From positions 245,037,818-245,101,817 of the forward strand of contig CM030364.1 in NCBI GenBank assembly GCA_017893485.1: DNA of 64,000 nt, written 5' to 3'. The DNA is from Hemerocallis citrina (Eukaryota > Streptophyta > Magnoliopsida > Asparagales > Asphodelaceae). The translations under genes were made by a program, and so were the position numbers. Positions within the stretch are counted from its first letter, which is position 1; every line of letters begins with the position of its first letter. Positions 44,882 through 56,571 of the stretch are shown one piece after another. Below the pieces are notes generated by a model. It worked only from the letters and a program-made list of their open reading frames with translations, had not been told where the DNA came from and did not search any database.

Positions 44882-46559
44882 TGATATGATAAATTTTGAT
44901 GGATGTATGAATAAGGATTGAATCTTTTCATGAAAACTATGCTATTTATAATTAAAACTCTATATAGATAACTTGAGATTGTTAAAGAACCTAATAGAAA
45001 TCATGGGTATGTTGTTTTGTATCATGATCTTGTTGATTTGATTGCATATAACAAGTTGTATGTTATAAATTGCACAATAGTGAGTAGAGTAGGGTTCTTC
45101 ACTGTGTATGCACATATGTTGCTCTGTTTTGATAATTCGATGAGTATAACTTGATTATTTACTTATTGTATTTGCATATATTCATGAGTAAACTATTGGG
45201 ATCAGTAGGGCTGTGTATAAAAAGTTATGAAAGGGTTTATCGAATCAAAAGATCAGGTTTTGAGTGAAAGAGGAGTTTGTTTCTTTTCGGGTCTGTGTGT
45301 GTTCAGCAGAAATTGAGTTTTGTGAATTTTGTGAAGTTTTCGATTGGATTTGATTTGTTTTAATACTGAGATTGATTTGACATTATACTACATATACAAT
45401 GGATTCTTGATGTTTAACTAATGCACAAATACACACATATACACATTCACATTCATATATACTGTTTTTTTGAAGATTTTGTGAATTTTGATGAGGTTTT
45501 GATTGAATTTCAACTGTTTTGATTTTGAGATAAGTTTAAATATTTTACTACTCCTATTTGGTAAATTCTAATGCTAAAATTGATGCTTAAATCCTTATTT
45601 GAACACACATTTATATATAGTGGCTGTTTTGAAGAATTTTTGTGAAAAATCACTTCTTTGAGATCTTGATGTGTTTTTGATTGCTTTATAAACTCATATA
45701 TGTTATACAAGTCATACTTTAGCATTTCAGGAAGTTTAATTTTGATTTTTCAAAGACTTATCGACGTATCAGTCAAAACATGCACAAAAATCCTAACCTG
45801 GCTGTATAGCAGGTCACGATCGACCGTCATACCTTTATTTTGAGAATATCTAATTGATAGTTAACTGCTCTGCTTTGAGCGGTCGACCGTCAATTGCTTT
45901 TTGGCTGTTTTATAGAGTTTTTCTTCGTATCTTTTGAACGATTATTTCTTCGAGCTTATGGATTATTGATCTACAGTTTTAGATGATGTTTTGTTACAGA
46001 TTACTATATTTTACAGAGAGTTATATTTTGTTTATAATAAAAACTAAATTACTTTCCTATGACCTTATAAAGAGAGACAATTGTGGTTTTCATAAGAATT
46101 TTTGTTTTGTGAAATTCTACGACTTCAAAATATGGTTTTCTGTTATTTAAAAGATTTAATATTTTATTTGAATTCTGAAATTTTATGAGTACATTATATT
46201 GATTCGGATTTTTGTTGATTTAAGGAGTTTTCTTCATATAATCGTTTTGATGATGGATTTGTGAGTTTTATTGATAGTTTTGGGTTTACGGTTGAGTTAC
46301 GAATCTCTAGAGGGCAAGTAGGACCCTAATTACCGGCAGTTTAGATTTGTGATCAGTTCATCAGTTGAGACTTTGTGATTAGTTGAGGCCTTGTTATTGA
46401 TCAGTTGATCAGTTGAGATTTTGTGATTTGATTAGTTGAGGCTCTGTTGTTGAGCAGTTGAGTTAAGTCCGGTGGGGTACACCAAACTCTAGGAGATTCG
46501 TAATCAACTAATTAACTTAAAAGATATGGAAAGGCACTAGAAGGTGATATGATGAAATG

Positions 46560-46800
46560 AGAACATGGGTTATGGACCTCAGTATGACCTGCGGTGTAAG
46601 TGAAATAGTCTCTGGAATTATCGGGGTCGATGCGACGCTCATGGGGTATTCATGTGATGAGGCGCCATAGCTTGTGGTGTGGGGTATTCTTGAAGATTCC
46701 CACGTGTAAGTGAAATAGTCTCCAATTATCTGTGGATAGAGATTGACCTCCGGAATTATCGAGCCATGGGCTAATACCCACAGTTCATCTAGATCTCTTA
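46560..46800 (+). repeat. 'gaattatcgggg' repeat block in LTR G
   Basis: Degenerate units including 'ggaattatcggggtcgatgcgacgctcatggggtatt' (46613), shared with LTR C at 19085, and 'ccggaattatcgagcc' near 46752. 'cgtgtaagtgaaatagtctcc' recurs near 46594 and 46700. Confidence 0.65.
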
Positions 46801-47388
46801 GTAGTCATCGTAGTAGGATTAGTTACATAACGAAAGATTTAAACCCTATCAACTGAAGAACGATAAGGGCTTGCACCGGATCTATGTAGAGTGGGATGCA
46901 TGGAATCCGACAAGTATGCATTAGAGAGTTAGCATATAGCTTTGGTGTTTTCTTGACTTGGTTTATGGATGTTGTTTTTTCTGTTTTTCTACCTTTGACA
47001 CTTAGTCTAGTTTCACTTGATGTTTTCATGTTTTATATATTGTTATTTCTTATTCCATTTATTCTTGCTGTTGGTACATATTGTTTATGACTCTATTCCT
47101 TATGTTTTATTCATGTTGTATTTCTTTCATGTCACTCACACCGTTATGGCTGACCTCTGTAGTTTATGGGGTTAGAGTTATCTCTAGCCTCATGTTTTAC
47201 ATGTAGGTGCTTATAGCTTGGGATTTGGATGCATGTGGTAGAATGATATATGGCTTATGTAAATTGTAAAGAATGTGTTGTAAAAAAAAAGAAAATGTAA
47301 TTCAAGGTGTTTTATTTTCCGCTGTGCGTTGTAACCAATTGATGTAATAAAAAGTTTTAAATTTTCTTGTATTTGGTTGCTATGTTTA

Positions 47389-50300
47389 TGTCATGCCCCG
47401 CTTCCCAAAATACGGAAAATGAGTACGTAACGTAGGTCCAGTAAATGATGTAAACACCATTCATAAGCTGTACCAGACTAACTCAGCAATAAGAACAGCA
47501 AAATACAACCACGCAAGAAAAATAACCACATGAATAATGATAAAGTCCAAAAATAAATAAAATAATCCAACAGTATAAACATCGAACATCTAGGATCAAA
47601 ACAAACTATGGGTCAAAGAGCCCAAAACAAAGTACAAGTTATAACAATGTTCAAGAAAATAAATCTAGCAGCAAATAGAACTATGCAGCGGAGACTGGTT
47701 CCAACTCTAGAAACGTTGCTCACCAATTCCTTCAAGAACAGATCCTTCAGTACCTGTAAAATCTTGATCTAAAAAGAAAGAAAGAGTGTCCTTAGAGCAA
47801 GTCGTGGGTGGCAAGTAGAGAAAATAGAAGGTAAAGGAAAGCATGTATATAAAAGAATAAGGATATGGTCAAACACAACGAACAAAACAAAGAGCAGGCA
47901 ATATTATCAAAGGTTTAAAATAATCACGCACGTAATTAGTGATTTCAAGATGAGATCAAGCAAGATATGCAGGTTATTAAGCATTTTATTAATCTATCTA
48001 GTGCACGTACTACTGCATCCCATTTCACAGGTTCCGCGCAAGCACAGTGATCGTTTTAGACCGATGGTGAATTCACGATTCGTGTACTCGGCATTGATAA
48101 CAATAATTTACGTTCAAGAATCATCAATCAATCATTGCAATCAATACTCCTCCTTCTATGTCAAGTGTTCGTGCGTGCGAGAAGGGCTTACCGAATACAT
48201 TTCCCGATTGTTCACTACTAAGTCTACCCATAATACCCCGCCTTGTTAATAGTTTACTTTCATACTATGTGAGCATGCAAGAGGGTGTCAATGTTGTATA
48301 TTACTATGTGTGACTAATTCTAAGCATTACAGTCAAAGTATGAAGCAACACATCCTATAAACGCATTTCACAAAATCAAAGACAGCATGACCTTGCAGTA
48401 CTAAAACATAGATTATGGTCACTACAAAATAGCAAACCTGTATCTGCTGGAAGATCTGGAAAGTAGACTTCCACACGGTTCCAGCGAGTATAATTAAGGC
48501 ATATAAAAGACATAGGAACTAGGGTAAAAACTCTATTCTAATCATGTTTTATGTTCAGTCGGCATGCAGTAGGTTGTATTCAACTAATTGTTTCAGGTAA
48601 GAGAACTCATTAATAAAATCTATAAAAATTCTGGGAAGTAGCTATACATGTCTAGGTCTAGCCTAAATTATTTCAGATTTTTATTTTACTGTTAACAGGG
48701 TCAAATAAAATATAGAACAACAGGATACGCATGAAATTATGAAACTGAAATTACTAACACAGTTGCAGTAAAATGATGATATCTAATAGATGACAAATTG
48801 GAATTTAAATCCAGACTAGGGAAAAGTGATCTAGACATCCAGGGGCTACATTTTATGTTCAGTATGATCTTTCAAATTATGTCATTAGTATGGTTAAAAA
48901 TCTGATTCAAAGTGAAACATCCAGCAGTCCAGAAATCAACTTAACATAAAAAAGGCATCAAATAAATCATACGATCACATATAGCATGCAAATTGGTAAT
49001 TAAAGTGATCCTAGGTGTCAACATGAAAATTTCTATGTTTAAGATACAATTATCACAGTCATTGTGTCAATTCATCGAGCAACTTCAATTTAGCACATAC
49101 AATTTCAATGTCCAATTTATCAAGCAGCCCTATGCATGAATCTAGTTATTTAAATGTGCATATGCATGAAACAAAGGAGACTGGGTTTAAGATCAAAGAG
49201 ATAGCACGATGTTAAGAGTATGTCGGGTTAGCTCGTGTAAATCCTCGATAATCTTAACGAAATTGTCAAAAGCAATTTTTGATAACAAAATGGACGGATC
49301 TACTTGCAGGAGATCAAATAATCTTGAACACAAACAATAAAAATGGTTCAAGAAGAGACTTTCCTGTTATGTTCCAGATACAATTATATAGAATAACGGG
49401 ATCAGAATCCCGGGAGAAATTTCAAAAACACGTGCGAAGTACGTGCGAAGAACCAACAGCAAATGAATCCACAACAACGCTGTCAAGGGAAAAACTTCAC
49501 ACCGGATCGGGACAGAACACAGAATAGCAAAAGGGGATCTGATGCGCCCAGAACACGGAACAGCGAATCTTTCCAATGGGAGCTCTTCCTCACACCGGAT
49601 CCGACCCAAACACGGAACAACGAGATGGGATCCGCTGTGGCCGAACACGAAACAGCGGGGCCGGCCAATCTTTGGTCATCTCCTTCCTCGGCAGGAGAGA
49701 GAGGGAGATGGTGAACGGCAGCGACTACGCGACACTGCGGCGGTGGCGAAGCGGCGTCGGCACCATGGTCGGGAAGCGACGGCAGCGACAGCAACCTCGA
49801 CGATGGCGAACTCTATTTTGCGGTAGGAAACAGAGAGACGACGGTGGCAACGCTAGGGAACTCTGATGGCGACGCTAAGGAACTTTGATGGAGCGGCGAG
49901 GGACGATGAGGGCAATGAGAGGTGCATGGAGATGGGTTAGGGCAGCGGTGAGAGGTTACGACAATGGTGAAAGCTTCGGTGGATGCGTTTCGATCGGTGA
50001 TGGCGAGAATGATGGGGGACAACGACGGTGAGATGGTGGAGACGAGGGTACGACGATGAAGAAGGTGGTGGCGGAGGTGAAGGGCGATTAGAGTTGGCAA
50101 CGGGGTAGAGGGTGTTTACGGTTAGGTTTGGGTGCAGCGAAACAGAGAAGGGGAGAGGGGATCGGGGAGAGAGAGTAATGGCGGATGTGAGAGAGAAAAT
50201 AAAATATAAGGGTTTAATAGGATTATTTATAGGGGATCAAAAATTAGGGTTTTGGGTTGAGATTATGTGGGTTCTGGGTAACAGTTTTGGCTCTAAAAAG

Positions 50301-50527
50301 AGAAAAATAAATGCAATGAGATGAGATGAACACAAAGGAGAATAAATCAAACTCAAAATAGAAAGAGCAAAATTTGCAAAGAGAACATGATCCAACCAAA
50401 AGAACACAGATTGATCAAGAGAGAACAAAAGAACCCAAGAAAAGACAAAATACACTATAACAAATGAATTTAAATACAATAATCAAAAGAATACAAAATA
50501 CAATAAAATCTGAAAATAGGGCTTACA
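47389..50527 (-). repeat. 3' LTR of element D (3.14 kb)
   Basis: On the minus strand it starts TGTAAGCCC (50527) and ends GGCATGACA (47389). The first kilobase on the + coordinate matches 55495-56571 closely. A TATA box on the minus strand (CCTATAAATAATC, 50221-50233) precedes a GC-rich stretch (49480-50110) full of short 'cgacgg'-type steps. ORFs there on either strand are chance frames in LTR DNA. Confidence 0.85.
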
Positions 50528-50546
50528 AATCCTACCCACCTTACAT
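50528..50546 (-). other. Polypurine tract of element D
   Basis: On the minus strand 'taaggtgggtagga' sits immediately before the LTR start (TGTAAGCCC). Confidence 0.7.
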
Positions 50547-50639
50547 GAAAAATTTCGTCCTCAAAATTCATACAAGAGGTACATAGGGCAAACCCCGAAA
50601 CAAACAAACAAAACAATGCAAAACAAACACTACTCAAAC

Positions 50640-52190
50640 AAATGAGGAAACCTCTCCCGAATCTCTTTCTCTAACTCCCAAGTGGACTCCCCTGGCGAGC
50701 GAGGATCCCAAGAAACTCGGACCAACTTGATAAATTTATTCTTTAGCACATTCTCTCAACGGTCTAAGATAGAGACGGATCTAATTTCACAGGACAAATT
50801 CGGCCTCACAGACAAGTCTTAGTTAACCACATGACTGTCATCTCTAATATATTTCCAGAGCTAAGAAACATGGAATATATCATGGACAACCGCTAAAGCT
50901 GGCGGTAGTGTAAGCCTATAAGCTACCTTGCCCACACGTTCCACAATATCGAATGGACCGATGAACCGAGGACTTAACTTGCCTCCACCGCCGAAACGGA
51001 TAACACCTTTCCAAGGAGATACCTTGAGGAACACATGCTCGCCTGCCTCAAACTCTAGAGGTCTCCAATGACAGTCAGCCCACCTCTTCTGCCAATCCTG
51101 AGCAGCCTGCAAATGCTTACAGATCTGAGCCACGGCATGAACTGTCTTCGTGATCAACTAAGGGCCTAAAAGCTTCCTCTCGCCGATATCATCCCAACAG
51201 ACTGGCGATCTACACTTGCGCCCATACAAAGCTTCGAATGGAGCAGCCTTGAGACTTGCCTGGTAAATGTTATTATAAGAGAACTCGGCCAAGTGAAGAT
51301 GATCCTCCCATGAACCTCCAAATTGAAGAACCCAGGATCTCAACATGTCTTCTAGGGTCTGAATTGACCTTTCTGACTGCCCATCCGTCTGAGGGTGGAA
51401 CGCTATACTGTAGCTCAACTTGATACCCAAGCTCTTCTACAAACTCTCCCAGAACTGAAACCTGAATCTCGTATCTCTATCCGATACGATGCTGACAGGA
51501 ACTCCATGCAGACAAACAACCTCCTAAACGTATTGCTCAGCCAAACTCTCCGTGGAATGACTCACACGGAAAGGAATGAAGTGAGCACACTTCGTCAACC
51601 AATCCACTATCACCCAAATAGCATTATGACCTTTAGGACTCCTCGGTAAAGCTGTCACAAAGTCCATTGTGAAATTCTCCCACTTCCATTCAGGGATTGG
51701 AAGGGGTTGCAAAAGTCCTGCGGTCCTCTGATGCTCCGCCTTCACGTGCTGACAGATTAGGCACTGGGCGATGAATCGAGCCACATCCTGCTTCATACCA
51801 TGCCACCAGAAATGCTGTTTCAAGTCCTTGTACATCTTGGTACCACCAGGATGAATAGAATACGGGGACCGATGAGCTTCCTCGAGTAGCTTCTGCCTGA
51901 CTTCTCCTCTAGGTACACACAACCTAGAGCCAAACCAAAGCGACCCATCAGCATGGACAACCAAATCAGATCTCAAACCATCTTCAAACTCACTCCGAAA
52001 CTCCTGCAATTGCTGATCACTCCATTGAGCGGCCTTGATCTGCTCTACCAAGGACAACTGCAACTGCAATAACATAAGCTGCCGATCTGATCTGGGAAGC
52101 AACACATCCAACTCTAGCCTCCTCATGTCCTCCACTAGCTCCTTCTGCTGAGTGAGGAACATAGCGACAGGCCTCCGACTCAAAGCATCT
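50640..52190 (-). pseudogene. pol: pol of element D: integrase and chromodomain-like tail
   Basis: Minus strand. Zinc-binding region near 51740-51860 (SIHPGGTKMYKDLKQHFWW, then CLICQHVKAEH). Catalytic Asp residues are in NFTMDFVTALPRSPK and VSIVSDRDTRF, and the Glu is in HPQTDGQSERSIQTLEDML. The GPY/F module (SPRFIGPFDIVERVGKVAY) is near 50920-50980. The tail after stops at about 50865, 50820 and 50770 reads KLVRVSWDPRSPGESTWELE and RERFPHLFE, a chromodomain-type C-terminus. The longest open piece (51524-52249) spans the RNase H end and most of the integrase N-half. Stops near 51522, 51430 and 51157 break the rest. Confidence 0.85.
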
Positions 52191-52800
52191 GGCACCGAAT
52201 TTATCCTGCCCGGGTGATACTGCAAATTGATGTCAAAATCTGCCATCAATTCCAGCTATCTTCTCTGCCTCATGTTCAAGTCCTTTTGCGTGAACACATA
52301 CTTGAGGCTCTTGTGATCTATGAAAATCTTAACTCTATCGCCAAGCAAAAAGTGCCTCCACAACTTCAAGGCAAAGATCACAGCTGTAAGCTCCAGATCA
52401 TGCGTAGGATAGTTCTTCTCATGAGGTCTCAACTGCTTTGATGCATAAGCGACAACCTTGCCTCTCTACGTCAACACTGCTCCTAGACCTCTCCCCTAAG
52501 CATCACAAAAGATCATAAAACCACCCGAACTGTCGGGGATAGTCAGCACAGGCGCTGACATCAATCGATGCTTCAACTCAGCGAAAGCTCCATCACAAGC
52601 TTCATCCCAGACGAACTTCTGTTCCCTCCTGGTCAAACTGGTCAAGGGTCCAGCGATCTTGGAGAAATCCTGAACGAACTTCCGATAGTAACCAGCCAAA
52701 CCAAGGAAACTCCGCACCTCAGGAACAGACTTCGGAATAGGCTAATCCCTGACCGTAGAAATCTTCGACGGATCCACACAAACACCAGAACTGGAGATAA
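52191..52800 (-). pseudogene. pol: pol of element D: end of RT and RNase H
   Basis: Minus strand: RSFLGLAGYYRKFVQDFSKI (RT connection), MSAPVLTIPD, then FCDA (first RNase H Asp) with stops at about 52496 and 52468, [36 protein letters not shown] (Glu), and [13 protein letters not shown] (Asp). TAG at 52256-52258 falls at a usual Trp position (RQRR*LEL), consistent with a G-to-A change. Confidence 0.85.
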
Positions 52801-53937
52801 TGTGGCCAAGAAAAGCAACCCGATCCAGCCAGAACTCGTACTTATCGAGCTTCCCATACAGCTGGTTCTCCCTCAAAGTCTGCAGAACCACCTTCAGATG
52901 CTCAAATGATTCTCCTTGTTCTGCAAGTACACTAATATGTCGTCGATGAAGACAACAAAAAACTGATCCAAGAATGGAGAAAACACACAGTTCATCAAAC
53001 TCATGAATACAGCCGGTGAATTAGTCACTCCGAAAGGCATCACCAAGAACTAGTAATGCCCATACCTCATTCGGAAAGCCATTTTCGGAACATCCTCTGA
53101 CTTCACCCTGACTTGATGGTACCCAAAATGCATATCCAACTTTGAGAACACCGAAGCACCTCCCAGTTGATCGAACAAATCGTCAATCCTCGACAATGGA
53201 TACCAACCTTGACAGTAACATTGTTCAACTCCCTATAGTCAATGCAAAGCCTGCGGCTTCCATCCTTTTTACTGACAAACAGAACTGGGGCTCCCCAAGG
53301 TGAAACACTAGATCTGACAAAACCCTTATCAAGCAGCTCCTGAACTTGCACCTTCAGTTCCTCCAATTCAACCGGCGCCATACGATACGGACTCTTGGAA
53401 ATAAGGGCCGCACCGGGCTGAACATCAATGCTTAACTTCACATCTCAGACTGGCGACAAACCGAGCAAATCCTCGGGAAACACATCAAGGTAGTTCCGCA
53501 CAACCAAGGGTGCAACAACCCTATCAGAAGCCAGCGACGCAAGAGAAACAACCTTGGGTTCCAACGAGTTCTTGACATGTCCTGACGGTGTCTCACCCGC
53601 ATGGAAAACAAATTCTAGTTGACCAGAAAGCCTGAAAGTCATGACAATCAATCACGGCACAGGAAACACCCAACCAGTCCATGCCCAGAATGACATCAAA
53701 ACTGAAATTGGGAATCACAATCAAATCTGTTGAGAAAACCACACCACCAATCAGCAACGGACTCTGCTTGCAACCCTAGAACTGACAACGACATCTCCAC
53801 CTATGGTGATGTCCCAAGCTGCGGGCATAGCATCACAAGCCAAACCATGCTGATGACAAAGCGAGAAGAAATGAAAGAGTGGGTAGCACCCGAATCAAAC
53901 AACACATGAGTAGGGAGAGAGAAGACAAAAATCACAC
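52801..53937 (-). pseudogene. pol: pol of element D: protease and reverse transcriptase
   Basis: Minus strand. The protease Asp is in HVLFDSGATHSFISSRF (53865-53920), and IPNFSFDVILGMDWLGVS is the protease flap region. RT begins at [20 protein letters not shown] (53441 and below), then [17 protein letters not shown]. The frame shifts near 53205, and the catalytic box [13 protein letters not shown] (about 52955) is intact in another frame. Stops are at about 53651, 53442 and 53055. Protease follows a candidate intron; its first codon is completed across the splice. Confidence 0.85.
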
Positions 53938-54064
53938 CTAGAAAAGAATAAGGTGCCAGCAGAATATATACATGAATAATGGTACAAAGGAGAGAAAAAT
54001 AAAAATAAAAATAATATGTAGAAAACTGAAAGAAAGAAAAGAAAGTACAACTACTGTGATATAC
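53938..54064 (-). other. Candidate 127-bp intron between gag and protease of element D
   Basis: On the minus strand: GTTGCAG^GTATATC (donor at 54064) to TTCTTTTCTAG^GTGTGAT (acceptor ending at 53938). It is T-rich with a pyrimidine tract. Removing it joins ...KVVVGVVAG to VIFVFSLPTHVLFDSG in frame (phase 1). Unspliced, the segment has in-frame stops. Confidence 0.6.
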
Positions 54065-55283
54065 CTGCAACCACTCCAACAACGACTTTCGCTTCCTCGG
54101 CTGTCAGGTTGTAAGCCTAACCACGACCACCAACCTGACCTCCTCTAGGAGCCACACACCTCTGATCAAAGACTTGCCTCTGCGGAGGGAGAGACGGCTT
54201 GCCCTGACCACGCGTCGACGCTCCTATCTGAGCAGCACCAGCAACCGGCGCAAGAGCTCTGTTCCTCAGACAGTCACAAACCATATGCTCACTGCTCCCA
54301 CACACTAAACACTGTCGGTTGGCCATCCTGCTGTTTCGCTATGAATGCCCAGTCTTATGGCAGTATCCACAAGTCTCAACATTCCTCGGGACAACAGGTG
54401 CGTACGGCTGTGCTTTTGCAGGAGGGGGCAGAACTGGCCTCCGAATAGGTCCTCCGGAAGGCCGAGATGCAACAGGGTGCGAAACAGTCCTCTGCGGAAC
54501 ACTAGACCTACTGAGAGTCTGCTCCTGGGTCCGAGTCGCTTCCAGAACATCGGAATAAGCACGAAGCCGAAGAGCATCCAAACGGTCCTAGAGGGGAAAG
54601 CTCAAGCCCGACAAAAAACGACTAGCGCAAGCCTCATCAGTGGCAACGAGGGTAGGGGCGAAGCGACTGAGCCGAGTAAACTCTGCAGCATACTCGTCCA
54701 CGGAACGGTTTCCTTGTTTAAGATAATGCTCAAATTAATATCGTCACAAGTGAAGTAGGCAATAACAAATGACATTTAAGAACATTATCTAGCTGACCTG
54801 AGTTAGGGAAACAAACTGTCGCTCCATCTCTGCCTTGGTGACACTGGAAAAGAACTTTGCCATGAAGCTCTCAGAGAAAGTGGACCACTCAATGGGTCAT
54901 GGCATCCCCTCGGATTCAACCCGCCACCAGATATGAGCATGATCCACCAACTGGATGCGAACCACATCCACACGATCCACCTCAGCAACACGAGCGGCGA
55001 CCAGCAGTTGCTCCATCCGGATAAGCCATTGCTCGGCCTCTAACAGCAACTAAGTACCTAAAAACTTATCCGGGTGTAGCCTCATGAAATCCACTACCGT
55101 ACCAGGACTAGGTGGCAGAGGCCCAGGTGCAGGTCCAGCGACATTCCCATTGGCTGCCAAAGTGGCTCTCATCAGCTCATTGTGCTTATGCTGAAGAGCC
55201 ATCATCTGCTGAATTGTCTGGAGAATAGAAGCATTATCTGGCTGCTGATCCTCCGAGCGAGAAGAAGAATTTCCATGAGCCAT
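54065..55283 (-). pseudogene. gag: gag of element D
   Basis: Minus strand. The ATG at 55283 (MAHGNSSSRSEDQQP) is three bases after a 'gtttcag' acceptor-like site. Capsid signatures: FMRLHPDKFLGT, AHIWWRVESEGMP, EWSTFSESFMAKFF and NRSVDEYAAEFTRLSRFAP. A basic Pro-rich hinge follows, then a first knuckle remnant CGYCHKTGHS and a second, CLVCGSSEHMVCDC. Stops at about 55050, 54897 and 54117, plus an inserted AT-rich piece with stops (about 54727-54795) between the FVSLTQVS and YLKQGNRSVDEYA blocks, show it is dead. Gag would assemble the particle. Confidence 0.85.
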
Positions 55284-55472
55284 AGCCTGAAACATGACCA
55301 GAGATAGTCAGTACCCAGATTATATGTTGGTTATTATACAAGTATTCATGTGATTATCGTGGTGTGCAAATCACTAAGTTAACCCGGCTAGAGCCAAATT
55401 CGAATAATATACCAATCAAAGCCAAACCTCATAAAGATAGTCATGTTTGATTAATATATTACTCAACCCAGG

Positions 55473-55484
55473 GCTCTGATACCA
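55473..55484 (-). other. Primer binding site of element D (tRNA-iMet type)
   Basis: Minus-strand TGGTATCAGAGC (+ strand GCTCTGATACCA), about 10 bases inside the 5' LTR end. Confidence 0.9.
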
Positions 55485-55494
55485 CTAAAAACCC

Positions 55495-56571
55495 TATCAC
55501 GCCTCGCTTCCCAAAATACGGACACGAGTACATAACGTAGGCCCAGCGAATGATGTAAACATCATCCATAAGTTGTACCAGACTAACTCAGCAATAAGAA
55601 CCATAAAATACAACCACGCAAGAAAAATAACCACATGAATCAATGATAAAGTCCAAAAATAAATGAAATAATCCAACAGTATAAATATCCAATATTTGAG
55701 ATCAAAATAAACTACGGGTCATAGAGTCCAAAACAAAGTACAAGTTATAACAATGTTCAAGAAAATAAATCTAGCAGCAAATAGAACTATGCAGCGGAGA
55801 CTGGTTCCAACTCTAGAAACGTTGCTCACCAATTCCTTTGGGAATAGACCCTTCAGTACCTGTAAAATTTTGATCTAAAAAGAAAGAAAATATTGCCCTT
55901 AGAGCAAGTCGTGGGCAGCAAGTAGAGAAAACAGAAGGTAAAGGAAAGCATGTATATAAAAGAATAAGGACTTGGTCAAAGACAAAGAACAAAACATAGA
56001 GCAGGAAATATTATCAAAGGTGTACAATAATCACACATGTACTGAGTGATGTCAAGACGAGATCAAGCATGAGATGCAGGTTATTAAGCATTTTATTAAT
56101 CTATCTAATGCACGTACTACTACGTCCCATTCCACAGGTTCCGCACAGTGATCGTTTTAGACCAATGGTAAATTCACGGTTCGTGTACTCGGCATTGATA
56201 ACAATAATTTACGTGCAAGAATCATCAATCAATCATCGCAATTAATACTCCTCCTTCTATGTCAAGTGTTCGTGCGTGCGAGAAGGCCTTACCGATTATA
56301 TTTCCCGATTGTTCACTACCAAGTCTACCCATAATACCCCGGCTTGTTAATAGTTTACTTTCATCGGATGTGAACATGCAAGAGGGTATCAATGTTGTAT
56401 ATTACCATGTGTGACTAATTCGAAGCATTACAGAAAAAGCATGAAGCAACAAATCATATAAACGCATTTCACAAAATCAGGATAGCATGACCTTATTGTA
56501 CTAAAATATGGATTATGATCACTACAAAATAGCAAACCTGAATCCGCCGAAAGATCTAGAAAGTAGACTTC
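55495..56571 (-). repeat. 5' LTR of element D, cut off at 56571
   Basis: Matches 47389-48475 closely ('cagcggagactggttccaac', 'gtcaagtgttcgtgcgtgcgagaagg'). Similarity ends at 'aagtagactt', where F's LTR terminus TGTTGATAGC begins. About 2 kb of this LTR should lie beyond F. Confidence 0.85.

Larger units (their letters stand above)
32114..47388 (+). mobile_element. LTR G (long chromodomain-gypsy LTR), split by a Helitron-like element and cut by D
   Basis: Starts TGTAACACCCCGGCAAAAT, close to LTR C's start. The left part (32114 to about 33450) ends soon after an AAG^GTGAGT donor-like site (33363). The right part resumes at 44882 and contains the 'ggaattatcggggtcgatgcgac' repeats (about 46613-46765) and a 'cttgcaccggatctatgtagagtgggatgcatgg'-like passage paralleled in C at 19436-19465. 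The two parts sum to about 3.85 kb, nearly the full length of LTRs A and C. At 47389 element D begins. Candidate left target copy: GACAG (32109-32113). Confidence 0.7.
47389..56571 (-). mobile_element. Element D: minus-strand chromodomain gypsy retrotransposon
   Basis: 3' LTR 47389-50527, PPT, pol ending in a chromodomain-like tail, gag with a zinc knuckle, tRNA-Met-type PBS (55473-55484), and a 5' LTR from 55495 cut at 56571 by element F. Domain order on the minus strand: gag, protease, RT, RNase H, integrase, chromodomain-like tail. It is related to A, but its LTRs are a different family (shared with E). Numerous stops and frameshifts make it inactive. A candidate intron separates gag and protease. 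The left flank GTTTA (47384-47388) is the candidate target copy. Confidence 0.9.

Noticed and set aside
49279..50100. Cluster of overlapping ORFs on both strands
   Set aside because: They lie in the GC-rich promoter-proximal part of D's LTR; frames overlap each other on both strands and have no conserved motif.
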